Shown here piece after piece: positions 1 to 9,107 of a stretch of DNA of 64,000 bases. Position numbers and translations under genes: made by a program. The DNA comes from Rhizobiales bacterium CCH3-A5 (GTDB lineage Bacteria; Pseudomonadota; Alphaproteobacteria; Rhizobiales; Beijerinckiaceae), in the NCBI GenBank assembly GCA_001556025.1, contig LSIB01000007.1, positions 62,001 to 126,000 on the forward strand, written 5' to 3'. Each line of letters starts with the position of its first letter. Within the stretch, counting starts at the first letter, position 1. The notes beneath the pieces were generated by a model, which searched no databases, was not told the DNA's origin, and saw nothing but the letters and a program-made list of their open reading frames with translations.

Positions 1-1
1 C

Positions 2-436
2 CTCGTCGATCACAAACCCGTCGAACCCGCCTTCGGCCTCGCGCTCTCCTGCGGCGACAATCGCGTCGTCTTTTCCGGCGATACGCGCCTGTGTCCGGCG
101 CTGGAGAGAGCGGCGCAAGGTTGCGATCTGCTGGTCTGCGAGGTTTTCATCGACGCCCAGATGCCGGTCGTCGCCGGCGTCCGCTCGGCCGAGACCGTGG
201 CGTCCGTCGCGAGCTATCACATGACGCCTGCGGTGGTGGCCGGGCTGGCCGTACGCTGCGGCGCGAAGGCGCTGGCGCTGACCCATCTCGTGCCGCCGGC
301 CGCCGATACGGCAGCGCTCGCGCGCGAGATCAGGGCGGCGGGTTACGCCGGCCCGCTGATCGTCGGCGAAGACCTGATGCGGATTACGCTGCCGGAGCGG
401 CTGCTCGGCTGGAACGGCGCGACGATCGGGTTCTAA
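2..436 (+). CDS. MBL-fold metallohydrolase, C-terminal part
   Basis: This is the 3' end of a gene that begins before the window; the frame is open from base 2 to the TAA at 434-436. The visible 144 residues include VDHKPVEPAFG and VVFSGDTRL, which match the late part of RNase Z-like metallo-beta-lactamase-fold hydrolases, where the SGDT aspartate is a metal ligand. The later ALTHLVP supplies the last metal-binding histidine. Such enzymes are zinc hydrolases; the substrate cannot be told from this fragment. The N-terminal HxHxDH motif would lie outside the window. Confidence 0.8.
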   Translation, partial: LVDHKPVEPAFGLALSCGDNRVVFSGDTRLCPALERAAQGCDLLVCEVFIDAQMPVVAGVRSAETVASVASYHMTPAVVAGLAVRCGAKALALTHLVPPAADTAALAREIRAAGYAGPLIVGEDLMRITLPERLLGWNGATIGF

Positions 437-487
437 GGCCTGTCTTTCCGGGACTTCAAGCAGTGAAGGACCCGACGTGACAAGCGG

Positions 488-2404
488 CTACCCGATCCCC
501 CTGCCCTTCAGCGCCACGCCGATCTCGCCCAGCACAGCCGGATCCTCGATCGTGGCGGGCATCGCATACTCCTCGCCATCGGCGATCTTCTTCATCGTGG
601 CCCGCAGGATTTTCCCCGAGCGCGTCTTCGGCAACCGGCCGACGGTGAGAGCCAGCTTGAACGCGGCCACGGGGCCGATCTTGTCCCGGACCAGCGCGAC
701 GAGTTCCCGCTCGATCTCGGCCGGCTCCTGCGTCACGCCCGATTTCAGCACGACGAAGCCGCAGGGCTGCTCGCCCTTGAGCGCGTCGCGGATGCCGACG
801 ACGGCGCATTCGGCCACGGCGGGATGGCTGGCCAGCACCTCCTCCATGCCGCCTGTGGAGAGCCGGTGGCCGGCGACGTTGATGATGTCGTCGGTGCGGC
901 CCATGATGAAGATATAGCCGTCCTCGTCGATGTAGCCTGCGTCCGAGGTGTTGTAATAGCCCGGAAAGGCGGCGAGATAGGCTTCCCGAAAACGGGAATC
1001 GTCCTGCCAGAGCGTCGGCAGCGCGCCGGGCGGCAGCGGCAGCTTCAGCACGATCGCGCCCATTGTCCCGGCCGGCACCGGCCTGCCGCCCTCGTCGAGG
1101 CAGTCTACGGCGAAGCCCGGGAGCGGCACGGTCGGCGAGCCATGCTTCACCGGCAAGAGCTCCAGCCCCATCGGGTTGCCGGCGATGCAATAGCCCGTCT
1201 CGGTCTGCCACCAATGGTCGATGACCGGGACCTTCAGGATCTCCTCCGCCCATTTCAGCGTATCCGGGTCGGCCCGCTCGCCGGCAAGGAACAGCGCCCG
1301 AAACTGAGACAGGTCGTGCCCGGCGAGCAGCTTCGCCTGCGGGTCCTCCTTGCGGATGGCGCGGAAGGCGGTCGGCGCGGTGAACATCACCACCGCCTTG
1401 TGCTCGGCGATGACGCGCCAGAACGCGCCGGCGTCGGGCGTGCCGACCGGCTTGCCCTCGTAGAGCACCGATGTCGCGCCCTGGATCAGCGGGCCGTAGA
1501 CGATGTAGCTGTGCCCGACGACCCAGCCGACATCGGATGCCGTGAACATCACCTCGCCAGGCTTCACGCCGTAGAGATTGTCCATGGTCCATTTCAGCGC
1601 GACCATATGGCCGCCATTGTCGCGCACCACGCCCTTGGGACGACCGGTCGTGCCGGAGGTGTAGAGCACATAGAGCGGGTCCGTCGCCGCGACCGGCACG
1701 CACTCCGTCTTTCGTCCGGCGGCGCGCGCCTGCGCCACCAACGTCCGCCAATTCCTGTCGCGCGTGACGTGCATCGAGCAGTCCGCCTGCGGGCGCTGCA
1801 GCACGATGCAGGTCTCAGGCTTGTGGTTGGCGAGATCGATCGCCGCATCCAGCAGCGGCTTGTATTCGACCACCCGCGTCGGCTCGATGCCGCAGGTCGC
1901 GGTCATGATGACTTTCGGTTTTGCATCGTCGATCCGCGTCGCCAGTTCCTTGGCCGCAAATCCGCCGAACACCACCGAATGCACCGCCCCGATCCGCGCG
2001 CAGGCGAGCATAGCGAAGGCCGCCTCGGGCACCATCGGCATGTAGACGATGACGCGGTCGCCCTTGCCGACGCCGAGATCCTCCAGCACGGCAGCCAGCG
2101 TCGAAACCTCGTCGAGCAGCTGCGCATAGGTCCAGGAGGCCTTCGTCCCGGTGACCGGGCTGTCATGGATCAGCGCGGTCTGGTCGCCCCGTCCGTCGCG
2201 GACATGCCGGTCGAGCGCGTTGAAGCAGGTGTTGCAGGCAGCGTCCGGGAACCAGCGGCCATACGGACCCGACGCCGGATCGAAGATCGTCTTCGGCGGT
2301 TCGACCCAGTCGAGCCCCTGCGCGACTTGCGCCCAGAAGCCGTGCGGGTCGGCCTGCCAGCGCGCATAGGTCCGCGCGTAGCTCTGTGCATGCGTGGCAT
2401 TCAT
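488..2404 (-). CDS. prpE: propionyl-CoA synthetase
   Basis: A 638-residue AMP-forming acyl-CoA synthetase of the acetyl/propionyl-CoA synthetase branch. The full-length N-terminal cap (FDPASGPYGRWFPDAACNTC) and the end of the protein resemble PrpE rather than Acs. Motifs seen are the P-loop YTSGTTGRPKGVV, the adenylation motif DHWWQTETGYC and the C-terminal PKTRSGKILR with the catalytic lysine that is often acetylated. It would activate propionate with ATP and CoA for the methylcitrate or methylmalonyl route. It is transcribed away from the TauE/SafE gene, with 165 bases between them. No prpBCD genes are nearby. Confidence 0.88.
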   Translation of the reverse strand: MNATHAQSYARTYARWQADPHGFWAQVAQGLDWVEPPKTIFDPASGPYGRWFPDAACNTCFNALDRHVRDGRGDQTALIHDSPVTGTKASWTYAQLLDEVSTLAAVLEDLGVGKGDRVIVYMPMVPEAAFAMLACARIGAVHSVVFGGFAAKELATRIDDAKPKVIMTATCGIEPTRVVEYKPLLDAAIDLANHKPETCIVLQRPQADCSMHVTRDRNWRTLVAQARAAGRKTECVPVAATDPLYVLYTSGTTGRPKGVVRDNGGHMVALKWTMDNLYGVKPGEVMFTASDVGWVVGHSYIVYGPLIQGATSVLYEGKPVGTPDAGAFWRVIAEHKAVVMFTAPTAFRAIRKEDPQAKLLAGHDLSQFRALFLAGERADPDTLKWAEEILKVPVIDHWWQTETGYCIAGNPMGLELLPVKHGSPTVPLPGFAVDCLDEGGRPVPAGTMGAIVLKLPLPPGALPTLWQDDSRFREAYLAAFPGYYNTSDAGYIDEDGYIFIMGRTDDIINVAGHRLSTGGMEEVLASHPAVAECAVVGIRDALKGEQPCGFVVLKSGVTQEPAEIERELVALVRDKIGPVAAFKLALTVGRLPKTRSGKILRATMKKIADGEEYAMPATIEDPAVLGEIGVALKGRGIG

Positions 2405-2569
2405 CGGGCGCGTTCCTCTTCGCAGCGTTCTGGCCTAGACCCTCGCAAGACGGCGGCGGGCAGGGCGAATTTTGCGCGGATCGTGCGCATCAAGCCTTGC
2501 TCTGCGCAAGCGCCTGCCATGTCAGACTTTCGCAGAGCCTCCGTGCAGTGATCCCATGATCTCCGACAC

Positions 2570-3325
2570 ATGACCTTCGACATCGCTTTCTTCGCCGCGA
2601 TGGCACCGGCCGTCATCCTGATGGGCTTGGCCAAGGGCGGCTTTTCGGGACTCGGCCTGCTCTCGCTGCCGCTGATGGCGCTGGTCGTCTCGCCGGTGCA
2701 GGCGGCTGCGATCATGTTGCCGCTCCTGATCGCCCAGGACGTCGTCACCGTCTGGTCCTACCGCCGCGAATTCGACCGGCGCAATCTCGCGATGATGATG
2801 CCGGGCGCGGTGCTCGGCATTCTGGCTGGCTATCTGCTGGCGGCGCGGGTGTCCGATGCCGCCGTGGGCCTCGCCGTCGGCGTGATCTCGATCGGTTTTT
2901 CGCTGCGCCGGCTGCTCGGAGCCAATCTGGCGACCGCGCCGGCCAAAGCCGCGGCGATCGCGCCGGCGACGTTCTGGGGCGCGATCAGCGGCTTTACCAG
3001 CATGATCGCCCATGCCGGCGGACCGCCGTTCCAGATCTATGTCCTGCCACAGCGCCTGCCGCCGGCCATCTATGTCGGCACCAACGCGATCTTTTTCGCC
3101 GCCATGAACCTGATCAAGGTCGCGCCCTATCTCGCGCTGGGCCAGTTCAGCGCGGCCAATCTCACCGCCTCGGCCGCGCTGTTCCCCATCGCCATCGCCG
3201 CGACGCTGGCTGGCGTCTGGCTCGTGCGTCGCGTGCCGCCGGAACGCTTCTACACCATCATCTACTGGCTGCTGCTCGCGGTCGGGGCCAAGCTCCTGTT
3301 CGACGGCGTGCGCGGGCTACTCTGA
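2570..3325 (+). CDS. TSUP family membrane exporter (TauE/SafE)
   Basis: A 251-residue hydrophobic protein with about eight predicted membrane segments, typical of the TSUP (TauE/SafE) family of sulfite, sulfoacetate or other organic anion exporters. The two-half arrangement, with glycine-rich helices such as LAKGGFSGLGLL near the N-terminus and IAHAGGPPFQIYVLP in the middle, is the family signature. The gene stands alone between prpE (divergent) and an acyl-CoA ligase 98 bases downstream in the same direction. The substrate cannot be read from the sequence. Confidence 0.85.
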   Translation: MTFDIAFFAAMAPAVILMGLAKGGFSGLGLLSLPLMALVVSPVQAAAIMLPLLIAQDVVTVWSYRREFDRRNLAMMMPGAVLGILAGYLLAARVSDAAVGLAVGVISIGFSLRRLLGANLATAPAKAAAIAPATFWGAISGFTSMIAHAGGPPFQIYVLPQRLPPAIYVGTNAIFFAAMNLIKVAPYLALGQFSAANLTASAALFPIAIAATLAGVWLVRRVPPERFYTIIYWLLLAVGAKLLFDGVRGLL

Positions 3326-3423
3326 TCCGGCGACGATTGCGCCCTTTCATAAAAAGGGATGGATTACCGGCAAGGTCCGCACTGGCTATGGCTTGCGCGC
3401 CGAAGAGGGGAAACAACGCCGCC

Positions 3424-5049
3424 ATGATCAGCGCCTATGACCGCGACCTCGACCGCAATCCGGCGAATTTCCAGCCGCTGACGCCGCTCACTTTCCTGGA
3501 GCGCGCGGCAGATGTCTATCCCGACCGCATCGCGATCATCCACGGCCCGCTGCGGCGCTCCTACGCCGAGTTCTACGCCCGCGCGCGGCGTCTCGCTTCG
3601 GCTCTGGCGAGGCACGGCGTCGGCAAGAACGACACGGTCGCGGCCATGTTGCCCAACACGCCGGCCATGCTCGAATGCCATTACGGCGTGCCGATGTGCG
3701 GCGCAGTTCTGAACACGCTCAACACGCGGCTGGATGCGGCGATCATCGCCTTCTCGCTCGACCATGGCGAAGCGAAGGTCGTGATCGTCGATCGCGAGTT
3801 CTCGCAGACCATGCGCGACGTGCTGGCGCTCTGCAGCGCAAAGCCGCTGGTCATCGACTATGACGACCCGGTCTATGACGGGCCCGGCGAGCGGCTGGGC
3901 AGTGTCGAGTACGAGGACTTCCTCGCGCAGGGCGACGCCGGTTACGCCTGGGAGATGCCGGGCGACGAGTGGGATGCAATCTCGCTGAACTACACCTCGG
4001 GCACGACCGGCGATCCCAAGGGCGTGGTCTATCACCATCGCGGCGCGAGCCTGCTGGCGACCTCCAATGTCGTCACCTGCGGCATGGCCAAGCATCCGGT
4101 CTATCTCTGGACGCTGCCGATGTTCCACTGCAATGGCTGGTGCTTCCCGTGGTCGATTTCGATCCTGGCCGGCACCCATGTCTGCCTGCGGCAGGTCAGG
4201 GCCAAAGCGATGTATGAGGCACTCGCCGACCATGGCGTGACCCATATGTGCGGGGCGCCGATCGTGATGTCGACGCTTCTCAACGCCAAAGCTGATGAAA
4301 AACGTGGCTTTTCGCAGAAGGTGTCGTTCTTCACAGCCGCTGCCCCGCCGCCCGAGGCCGTGTTGGCCGCGATGGCGCAGGCCGGCTTCGCGGTGACGCA
4401 TCTCTATGGCCTGACCGAGATCTATGGACCCGCCGTCGTCAACGACTGGAACAGTGACTGGGACGCTCTGCCGGCAGCCGAGCAGGCCGCGTTGAAGGCG
4501 CGCCAAGGCGTGCGCTATCCGGCGCTGGAGGGGCTCGACGTGCTCGACCCCGACACGCTCGCGCCGGTGCCGCGCGACGGCTCGACCATGGGCGAGGTGA
4601 TGATGCGCGGCAATGTCGTGATGAAGGGTTATCTGAAAAACCCGAAGGCCACGCAGGCGGCTTTCGCCGGCGGCTGGTTCCATTCCGGCGATCTCGGCGT
4701 GCGCCATCCTGACGGCTACATCCAGCTCAAGGACCGCTCCAAGGACATCATCATCTCCGGCGGCGAGAACATCTCCTCGATCGAGGTCGAGGACGCGCTC
4801 TACAAGCACCCGGCCGTGCAGGCCGCCGCCGTCGTGGCGCGGCCAGACGAGAAATGGGGCGAAACGCCTTGCGCCTTCGTCGAGCTCAAACCCGGCCAGG
4901 CCGCGACCGAGGCCGAGATCGTGGCGTGGTGCAAGGGGCTGCTGGCCTCGTTCAAATGCCCGCGCACGGTGGTGTTCGGCGAGGTGCCGAAGACCTCGAC
5001 GGGCAAGATCCAGAAGTTCCGGCTGAGGGAGATGGCGAGGGCGCTTTAG
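3424..5049 (+). CDS. AMP-dependent acyl-CoA synthetase
   Basis: A 541-residue fatty-acid/organic-acid:CoA ligase. I chose the ATG at 3424, which follows a purine-rich GAGGGGAAA; the frame stays open further upstream but lacks family sequence. Motifs are LNYTSGTTGDPKGVVYHHRG, YGLTEIYGP, HSGDLGV, KDIIISGGENISSIEVE and the hinge/catalytic PKTSTGKIQKFRLR. The pattern is that of medium-chain or 3-methylmercaptopropionate-type ligases (DmdB-like); the substrate is not determinable. It may be transcribed with the TauE/SafE gene, although the gap of 98 bases leaves room for its own promoter. Confidence 0.88.
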   Translation: MISAYDRDLDRNPANFQPLTPLTFLERAADVYPDRIAIIHGPLRRSYAEFYARARRLASALARHGVGKNDTVAAMLPNTPAMLECHYGVPMCGAVLNTLNTRLDAAIIAFSLDHGEAKVVIVDREFSQTMRDVLALCSAKPLVIDYDDPVYDGPGERLGSVEYEDFLAQGDAGYAWEMPGDEWDAISLNYTSGTTGDPKGVVYHHRGASLLATSNVVTCGMAKHPVYLWTLPMFHCNGWCFPWSISILAGTHVCLRQVRAKAMYEALADHGVTHMCGAPIVMSTLLNAKADEKRGFSQKVSFFTAAAPPPEAVLAAMAQAGFAVTHLYGLTEIYGPAVVNDWNSDWDALPAAEQAALKARQGVRYPALEGLDVLDPDTLAPVPRDGSTMGEVMMRGNVVMKGYLKNPKATQAAFAGGWFHSGDLGVRHPDGYIQLKDRSKDIIISGGENISSIEVEDALYKHPAVQAAAVVARPDEKWGETPCAFVELKPGQAATEAEIVAWCKGLLASFKCPRTVVFGEVPKTSTGKIQKFRLREMARAL

Positions 5050-5132
5050 CAGCGTTGTGACACGGCGCCGGACAGATCTCGCCGGCGCGGAGATTGCGGT
5101 GAAGAGGCCAGTGCAACTCTGGATGGCCTCAA

Positions 5133-5477
5133 ATGACACAGACTGATCCGAAACAGAACGCGCCCTCCCCCGCGTCGAAGACAGGCTCGGTTCTGGCGAG
5201 GCTCGCGCTCGCCATCGCGGGCGGCGCGAGCGCCTACGCTCTCTCGGTGCCGCTGGCGACGCCCGACGCGGCGGCGGACTGGCGCGTCACGTCCCAGTAC
5301 TACCCTGGAGGCTCGATCCGGACCTATCGCAGGATCGGCCCCGGCGGCGGGATGATTTCGCACCTGAAGGAGCCTGCTCCGGGGAACGATTGCCGGCTCC
5401 CGGCCTTCGAGGTGCTGAACCCGAAGGAGGACGAGGCGCGCTGCGTCGGAACGGTCGTCCCGCACTGGTCTCGCTGA
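5133..5477 (+). CDS. small hypothetical protein, possibly exported
   Basis: A 114-residue protein with no family I recognise. After a short polar start it has one hydrophobic stretch (LARLALAIAGGASAYALSV), which could be an uncleaved signal anchor or signal peptide. A tail follows that is rich in glycine, tyrosine and arginine and has two cysteines, in NDCRLP and EARCVG. No clear ribosome binding site precedes the ATG. Overlapping minus-strand frames are also open because of the high GC, so the gene call is only moderately secure. Confidence 0.45.
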   Translation: MTQTDPKQNAPSPASKTGSVLARLALAIAGGASAYALSVPLATPDAAADWRVTSQYYPGGSIRTYRRIGPGGGMISHLKEPAPGNDCRLPAFEVLNPKEDEARCVGTVVPHWSR

Positions 5478-5549
5478 GGCGCGGCGCGCATCCGCAACCT
5501 GCCTGCCCACCCGGCCACCCGATGCGCGAGCGGGAGGTCGGCGCGGGCG

Positions 5550-6005
5550 TCACGGGCGGCTTTGGCCTGCGCCTCCGCCAGCCAGTTCGCGAACAGCCCT
5601 CACCGCCACCGCATATCCTTGCGCGCCAAGTCCCGCGATCACCGCCGTCGCCGCCTGCGACATCAGCGACTTGTGGTAGATCGGCTCGCGGCGATGGATG
5701 TTGGAGATATGCAGTTCGATGATGGGGCCGGGAAACATCTTCAGCGCGTCGAGGATCGCCATCGAGGTGAAGGTAAAGGCCGCCGGGTTGATCACGATGG
5801 CGCCGCCCTGGTCGATCGCCTCGTGAATCCAGTCGATCAGCTCGTATTCGCGGTTTGACTGCCGGAACTCCAGCGGCTGCCCGTCGGCGGCCTCGCGGCA
5901 GATCGCCTCGATCTGCGCCAGCGTGGTGCTGCCGTAGATCTGCGGCTCGCGCGTGCCGAGCCGGTTGAGATTTGGGCCGTTGAGGACATAGATCGGCTTG
6001 GTCAC
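5550..6005 (-). CDS. aroQ: type II 3-dehydroquinate dehydratase
   Basis: A 151-residue type II dehydroquinase, the usual length for this dodecameric enzyme, which interconverts 3-dehydroquinate and 3-dehydroshikimate. Diagnostic pieces are GPNLNRLGTREPQIYG (with the active-site tyrosine), RQSNREYELIDWIHEA, NPAAFTFTS and ELHISNIHRRE, which carries the catalytic histidine. It follows the TRAP permease gene with only 27 bases between them and in the same direction. Co-transcription with the importer is therefore likely, and the enzyme may serve quinate/shikimate catabolism rather than aromatic biosynthesis. Confidence 0.92.
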   Translation of the reverse strand: MTKPIYVLNGPNLNRLGTREPQIYGSTTLAQIEAICREAADGQPLEFRQSNREYELIDWIHEAIDQGGAIVINPAAFTFTSMAILDALKMFPGPIIELHISNIHRREPIYHKSLMSQAATAVIAGLGAQGYAVAVRAVRELAGGGAGQSRP

Positions 6006-6032
6006 GGGCCACCTGTGGTCATGTCGACAGTC

Positions 6033-7328
6033 TCAGCCCTGATAGCCGAGCAGGCGCGGCAGCCAGAGCGTCAGGTCCGGGATCAGCGTGATCAGCGCCA
6101 GAGCGACGATCATCGCGCCGAGAAAAGGCATGCATTCGCGCACGATGTCGCGCAGCGGCACGCCGGTGATGTTGGTCATGATGAAAAGCAGCAGCCCATA
6201 GGGCGGCGTGATCAGGCCCATCATGATGTTGACCACGACGATGACGCCGAAATGCACCATGTCGATGCCGAGCGCCTTGGCGGTCGGGATCAGCACCGGC
6301 ACGACGATCAGCAGGATCGCGGTGCCCTCCAGCAGGCAGCCGAGCACGAGCAGGATCAGGTTGACCAGCAGCAGGAAGGTCAGCGGCGTCAGGTTCCAGC
6401 TCGAGAGCAGGGCCTTCACCGTCTCGGGGATGTTCTCGATCGTCACGACATAGTTGAACACCAGCGCGCCCGCGATCAGCATGCCGATCGAGGCCGTGGT
6501 GCGGGCGCTGTAGGCGAGCGAGGCGTAGAGCGCAGGCCCCGTCACGCTGCGATAGAGCAGGGCCGAGACCGCCAGCGCATAGGCGGCCGCGACGGCGGCG
6601 GCTTCCGTCGGCGTCGTCGCGCCGCCATAGATGCCGCCGAGCAGCACGACCGGCATCATCAGCGCCGGAAAGGCCCGCCAGGTGATGCCGGGCAATTGCC
6701 GCAGCGGGATCGGCGGCTCGACCGGGAAATTCCGCCGCCGCGCGGCCTGGGCGACGATGATCATCTGCGCGCCTGCCATCAGCAGGCCGGGGATCACGCC
6801 GCCGAGGAACAGGAATCCGATCGAGGCGTCGGAGACCAGCGCATAAAGCACCATCGGGATCGAGGGCGGGATGATCGGCCCCACGACCGAGGTGACGGCG
6901 GTCAGCGCGGCGGCGAAGCTCGCCGGATACTTGCCGTCCTTGGTCATCATCGCCTGCATCATCCGGCCGGTGCCGGCCGCGTCCGCGATGGCCGAGCCCG
7001 ACATGCCAGCGAAAATCAGGCTCTGGACGACGTTGACCTGCGCGAGCCCGCCCCGGAAACGCCCGACAAGCGCGTCGCAGAAGCGCAGCAGCCGCTCGGT
7101 CATCGAGCCGATGTTCATCAGCTCGGCGGCCAGGATGAACAGCGGCACGGCGAGGATGACGTAGTTGGTGTACATGCCGTTGAGCAGTTGCTCGGCGGCG
7201 ATGCTGAGGTCCTGCCCCGCCAGCAGCAGATAGAAGATCGAGCCCGCGATCATGGCGTGGCCGATCGGCAGGCCGAGCAGCGACAGCGTCACGATGGCGA
7301 GGATGCAGAGGCCGAAGGGGCTGGTCAT
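6033..7328 (-). CDS. dctM: TRAP transporter large permease (DctM)
   Basis: A 431-residue membrane protein with about 12 hydrophobic segments, matching the large (M) subunit of TRAP importers, which couple Na+ or H+ entry to uptake of organic acids presented by a periplasmic DctP protein. Family features include FAGMSGSAIADAAGTGRMM, GPIIPPSIPMV and NIMMGLITPPYG. The start ATGA overlaps the stop of the dctQ gene by 4 bases, so the two are translationally coupled. Order in the operon is dctP, dctQ, dctM, aroQ. Confidence 0.93.
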   Translation of the reverse strand: MTSPFGLCILAIVTLSLLGLPIGHAMIAGSIFYLLLAGQDLSIAAEQLLNGMYTNYVILAVPLFILAAELMNIGSMTERLLRFCDALVGRFRGGLAQVNVVQSLIFAGMSGSAIADAAGTGRMMQAMMTKDGKYPASFAAALTAVTSVVGPIIPPSIPMVLYALVSDASIGFLFLGGVIPGLLMAGAQMIIVAQAARRRNFPVEPPIPLRQLPGITWRAFPALMMPVVLLGGIYGGATTPTEAAAVAAAYALAVSALLYRSVTGPALYASLAYSARTTASIGMLIAGALVFNYVVTIENIPETVKALLSSWNLTPLTFLLLVNLILLVLGCLLEGTAILLIVVPVLIPTAKALGIDMVHFGVIVVVNIMMGLITPPYGLLLFIMTNITGVPLRDIVRECMPFLGAMIVALALITLIPDLTLWLPRLLGYQG

Positions 7329-7843
7329 ACGCCCGACCCCGCCTTGGTCGGATCGAAGGCCTCCGGGGCCTTGCCGCGCAGCGTCCGCCAGCCGAGCCAG
7401 AGATAGCGCGCGATCGCGGCCACCGCGAAGGCGAGATAGATCGCATAGACCCAGTTGAAGGGGATCTTCAGATAGGCCGTGCGCTCGACCTTCATGAAGG
7501 AGACATAATCGGCCATCGCCGGCAGCGAGAGCGTGTAGAGCACGACCAGCGCGGCGGCCGTGATCACGGCCATGATCCGCCGCGCCTGCGGCCCTACCGC
7601 GCCATAGATGATGTCGAAGCGGATCTCCTCGCTCTCGCGCGTCACGAAGGCGGCGCCGAACAGCACAAGCCAGAGCCAGAGCAAGACGCTGATCTCATGC
7701 GTCCAGCCGATCGGCAGGTTGAGCAGGTAGCGAAAGACGATCTGCACGATGAAGACGCAGAACATCGCGCCCAGCATCAGCACCAGCACGTTTTCGGCGC
7801 GCCGCGCGAACCAGCCGCCGATGGCGGCAATCCGATCCTTCAC
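7325..7843 (-). CDS. dctQ: TRAP transporter small permease (DctQ)
   Basis: A 172-residue protein with four membrane segments, the standard size and layout of the DctQ subunit. The frame is open further upstream into dctP. I place the start at the GTG at 7843 because a GAAGGAG ribosome binding site sits at the right distance and the protein then begins MKDRIAAIGG with a normal N-terminus. The segment NLPIGWTHEISVLLWLWLV is the conserved second helix region. It overlaps dctM by 4 bases. Confidence 0.88.
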   Translation of the reverse strand: MKDRIAAIGGWFARRAENVLVLMLGAMFCVFIVQIVFRYLLNLPIGWTHEISVLLWLWLVLFGAAFVTRESEEIRFDIIYGAVGPQARRIMAVITAAALVVLYTLSLPAMADYVSFMKVERTAYLKIPFNWVYAIYLAFAVAAIARYLWLGWRTLRGKAPEAFDPTKAGSGV

Positions 7844-7913
7844 CGCGTGCTCCTTCGTCGGCAGGAACGTCTGCGCCGGAGGGGCCGGCGCAGACTGCTC
7901 AAGGTCGCGCCGC

Positions 7914-8906
7914 TCAGAGCGCGTTGATCTTGGCCAGCATGCCGGCGGGCCAGCTCTTGGCCAGATCGGAGGCGAGGTATCTCTTCTGCGCGAAATCGCG
8001 GAAGGCGGCGACATCGGGCGCATAGACCTCGAGGCCCTGCTTCTTGAAGAAATCGACCAGCTCGGCCTCCTTCCTGACGTGCTCGGCCGTGCTCCAGTCG
8101 ATCGCAGCATCAGCGGCAGCCTGGAAGGCCTTCTGCTTGTCCGCCGACATCGCCTTCCAGATCCGGTCGGTGACGCAAAGCAGGTCGAAGCCGACCAGGT
8201 GCGAGGTCAGCACGATCTGCGAGGAAACCTCGTAGAACTTCATGTTCTGGACGTTGGGCAGAGGGTTGTCCTGGCCGTCGATCGCGCCGCTCTGAAGCCC
8301 GGTATAGACCTCGGCATAGGCCATCGGCGTCGGGTTGGCGCCCAGCGACTGGCCGAGGAACTGCCACGCGTCGCCGCCCGGCATGCGCAGCTTGATGCCG
8401 GCCATGTCGGCGGGCGTCGTGACCTTCTTCTTCGGCTTGAGCCCGACATGGCGCGCGCCGAAATAGGTCGGCCCGAGAATGCGGATGTTGAGCTTCTCCT
8501 CGGCCATCTTCTTGAGTTCGGCGCCGACATCGCTGGCGAACACCTTCTTGAGATGGTCGGCGTCGCGCAGCAGGTAGCCCGAGGTCAGGATCGACCAGGC
8601 AGGAATCTGGTTGGAGATGTCCTGCGGGGCGATGTTGCCCATTTCGAGGTTGTTGCGCTGCATGGCGACCAGTTCGGTGCCCTGCTTGAACAGGTTGCCA
8701 CCGTAATAGGGCTGCAGCGAGAAGTCCTCTTTGATCGCCTCGCCGAAGCGCTTCATCATCTCGGCGCGGATGTCCTGCTCCGAGAAAACGGCCGAGAAGC
8801 GCAGATTCGGCTTGGCTTGCGCCTGCGCCAACCCGGCATGGCCGCTGGCGGCGACGGCCGCCGCGCCGCCAACGATGAGCGCACGCCTGTCGATGCGATA
8901 TGTCAT
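7914..8906 (-). CDS. dctP: TRAP transporter substrate-binding protein (DctP)
   Basis: A 330-residue periplasmic solute receptor of the DctP family. The start at 8906 follows a GGGAGGA ribosome binding site and gives an N-terminus with adjacent arginines (RIDRRALIVGG) and a hydrophobic stretch ending in AQAQA, so export by the Tat or Sec route is likely. Family features are RMPGGDAWQFLGQ and ANPTPMAYAEVYTGLQSG, where the conserved arginine contacts the carboxylate of the ligand, and IDGQDNPLPN. It is the first gene of the dctPQM-aroQ unit. Quinate or shikimate is a possible ligand because of aroQ, but that is inference. Confidence 0.92.
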   Translation of the reverse strand: MTYRIDRRALIVGGAAAVAASGHAGLAQAQAKPNLRFSAVFSEQDIRAEMMKRFGEAIKEDFSLQPYYGGNLFKQGTELVAMQRNNLEMGNIAPQDISNQIPAWSILTSGYLLRDADHLKKVFASDVGAELKKMAEEKLNIRILGPTYFGARHVGLKPKKKVTTPADMAGIKLRMPGGDAWQFLGQSLGANPTPMAYAEVYTGLQSGAIDGQDNPLPNVQNMKFYEVSSQIVLTSHLVGFDLLCVTDRIWKAMSADKQKAFQAAADAAIDWSTAEHVRKEAELVDFFKKQGLEVYAPDVAAFRDFAQKRYLASDLAKSWPAGMLAKINAL

Positions 8907-8984
8907 GATGATCCTCCCTGAGAGCGGATTATGGCCCCGCCTGATCGCAGCAGTATCGCCAAGGCGAAACCCATGGCAACAGGC

Positions 8985-9007
8985 AAATCTCAAATCATAT
9001 GAGATTT
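8985..9007. promoter_or_regulatory. inverted repeat in dctP-gntR divergent promoter region
   Basis: Perfect 8-base arms AAATCTCA (8985-8992) and TGAGATTT (9000-9007) are separated by 7 bases. The site lies between the divergent dctP and gntR genes, which is the expected place for an autoregulated GntR operator. The role is inferred from position and symmetry only. Confidence 0.5.
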
Positions 9008-9107
9008 CGAGTTATCTCAGTCATATTGATCCCCGACCTGGTTCGGCTATTGTGGTTGCCGGACGGGAGCAAGCGCTCCCGTGTCGCGCCGGAAAGGCTT
9101 CGCAGCC

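Noticed and set aside
824..2551. Long plus-strand open frame opposite prpE
   Set aside because: Arginine- and histidine-rich shadow of the prpE coding sequence with no family resemblance.
3364..5139. Long minus-strand open frame opposite the acyl-CoA ligase
   Set aside because: A shadow frame caused by high GC at third codon positions; no motif and no ribosome binding site.
6015..7406. 463-codon plus-strand open frame opposite dctM
   Set aside because: Same shadow pattern; the DctM reading on the other strand is certain.
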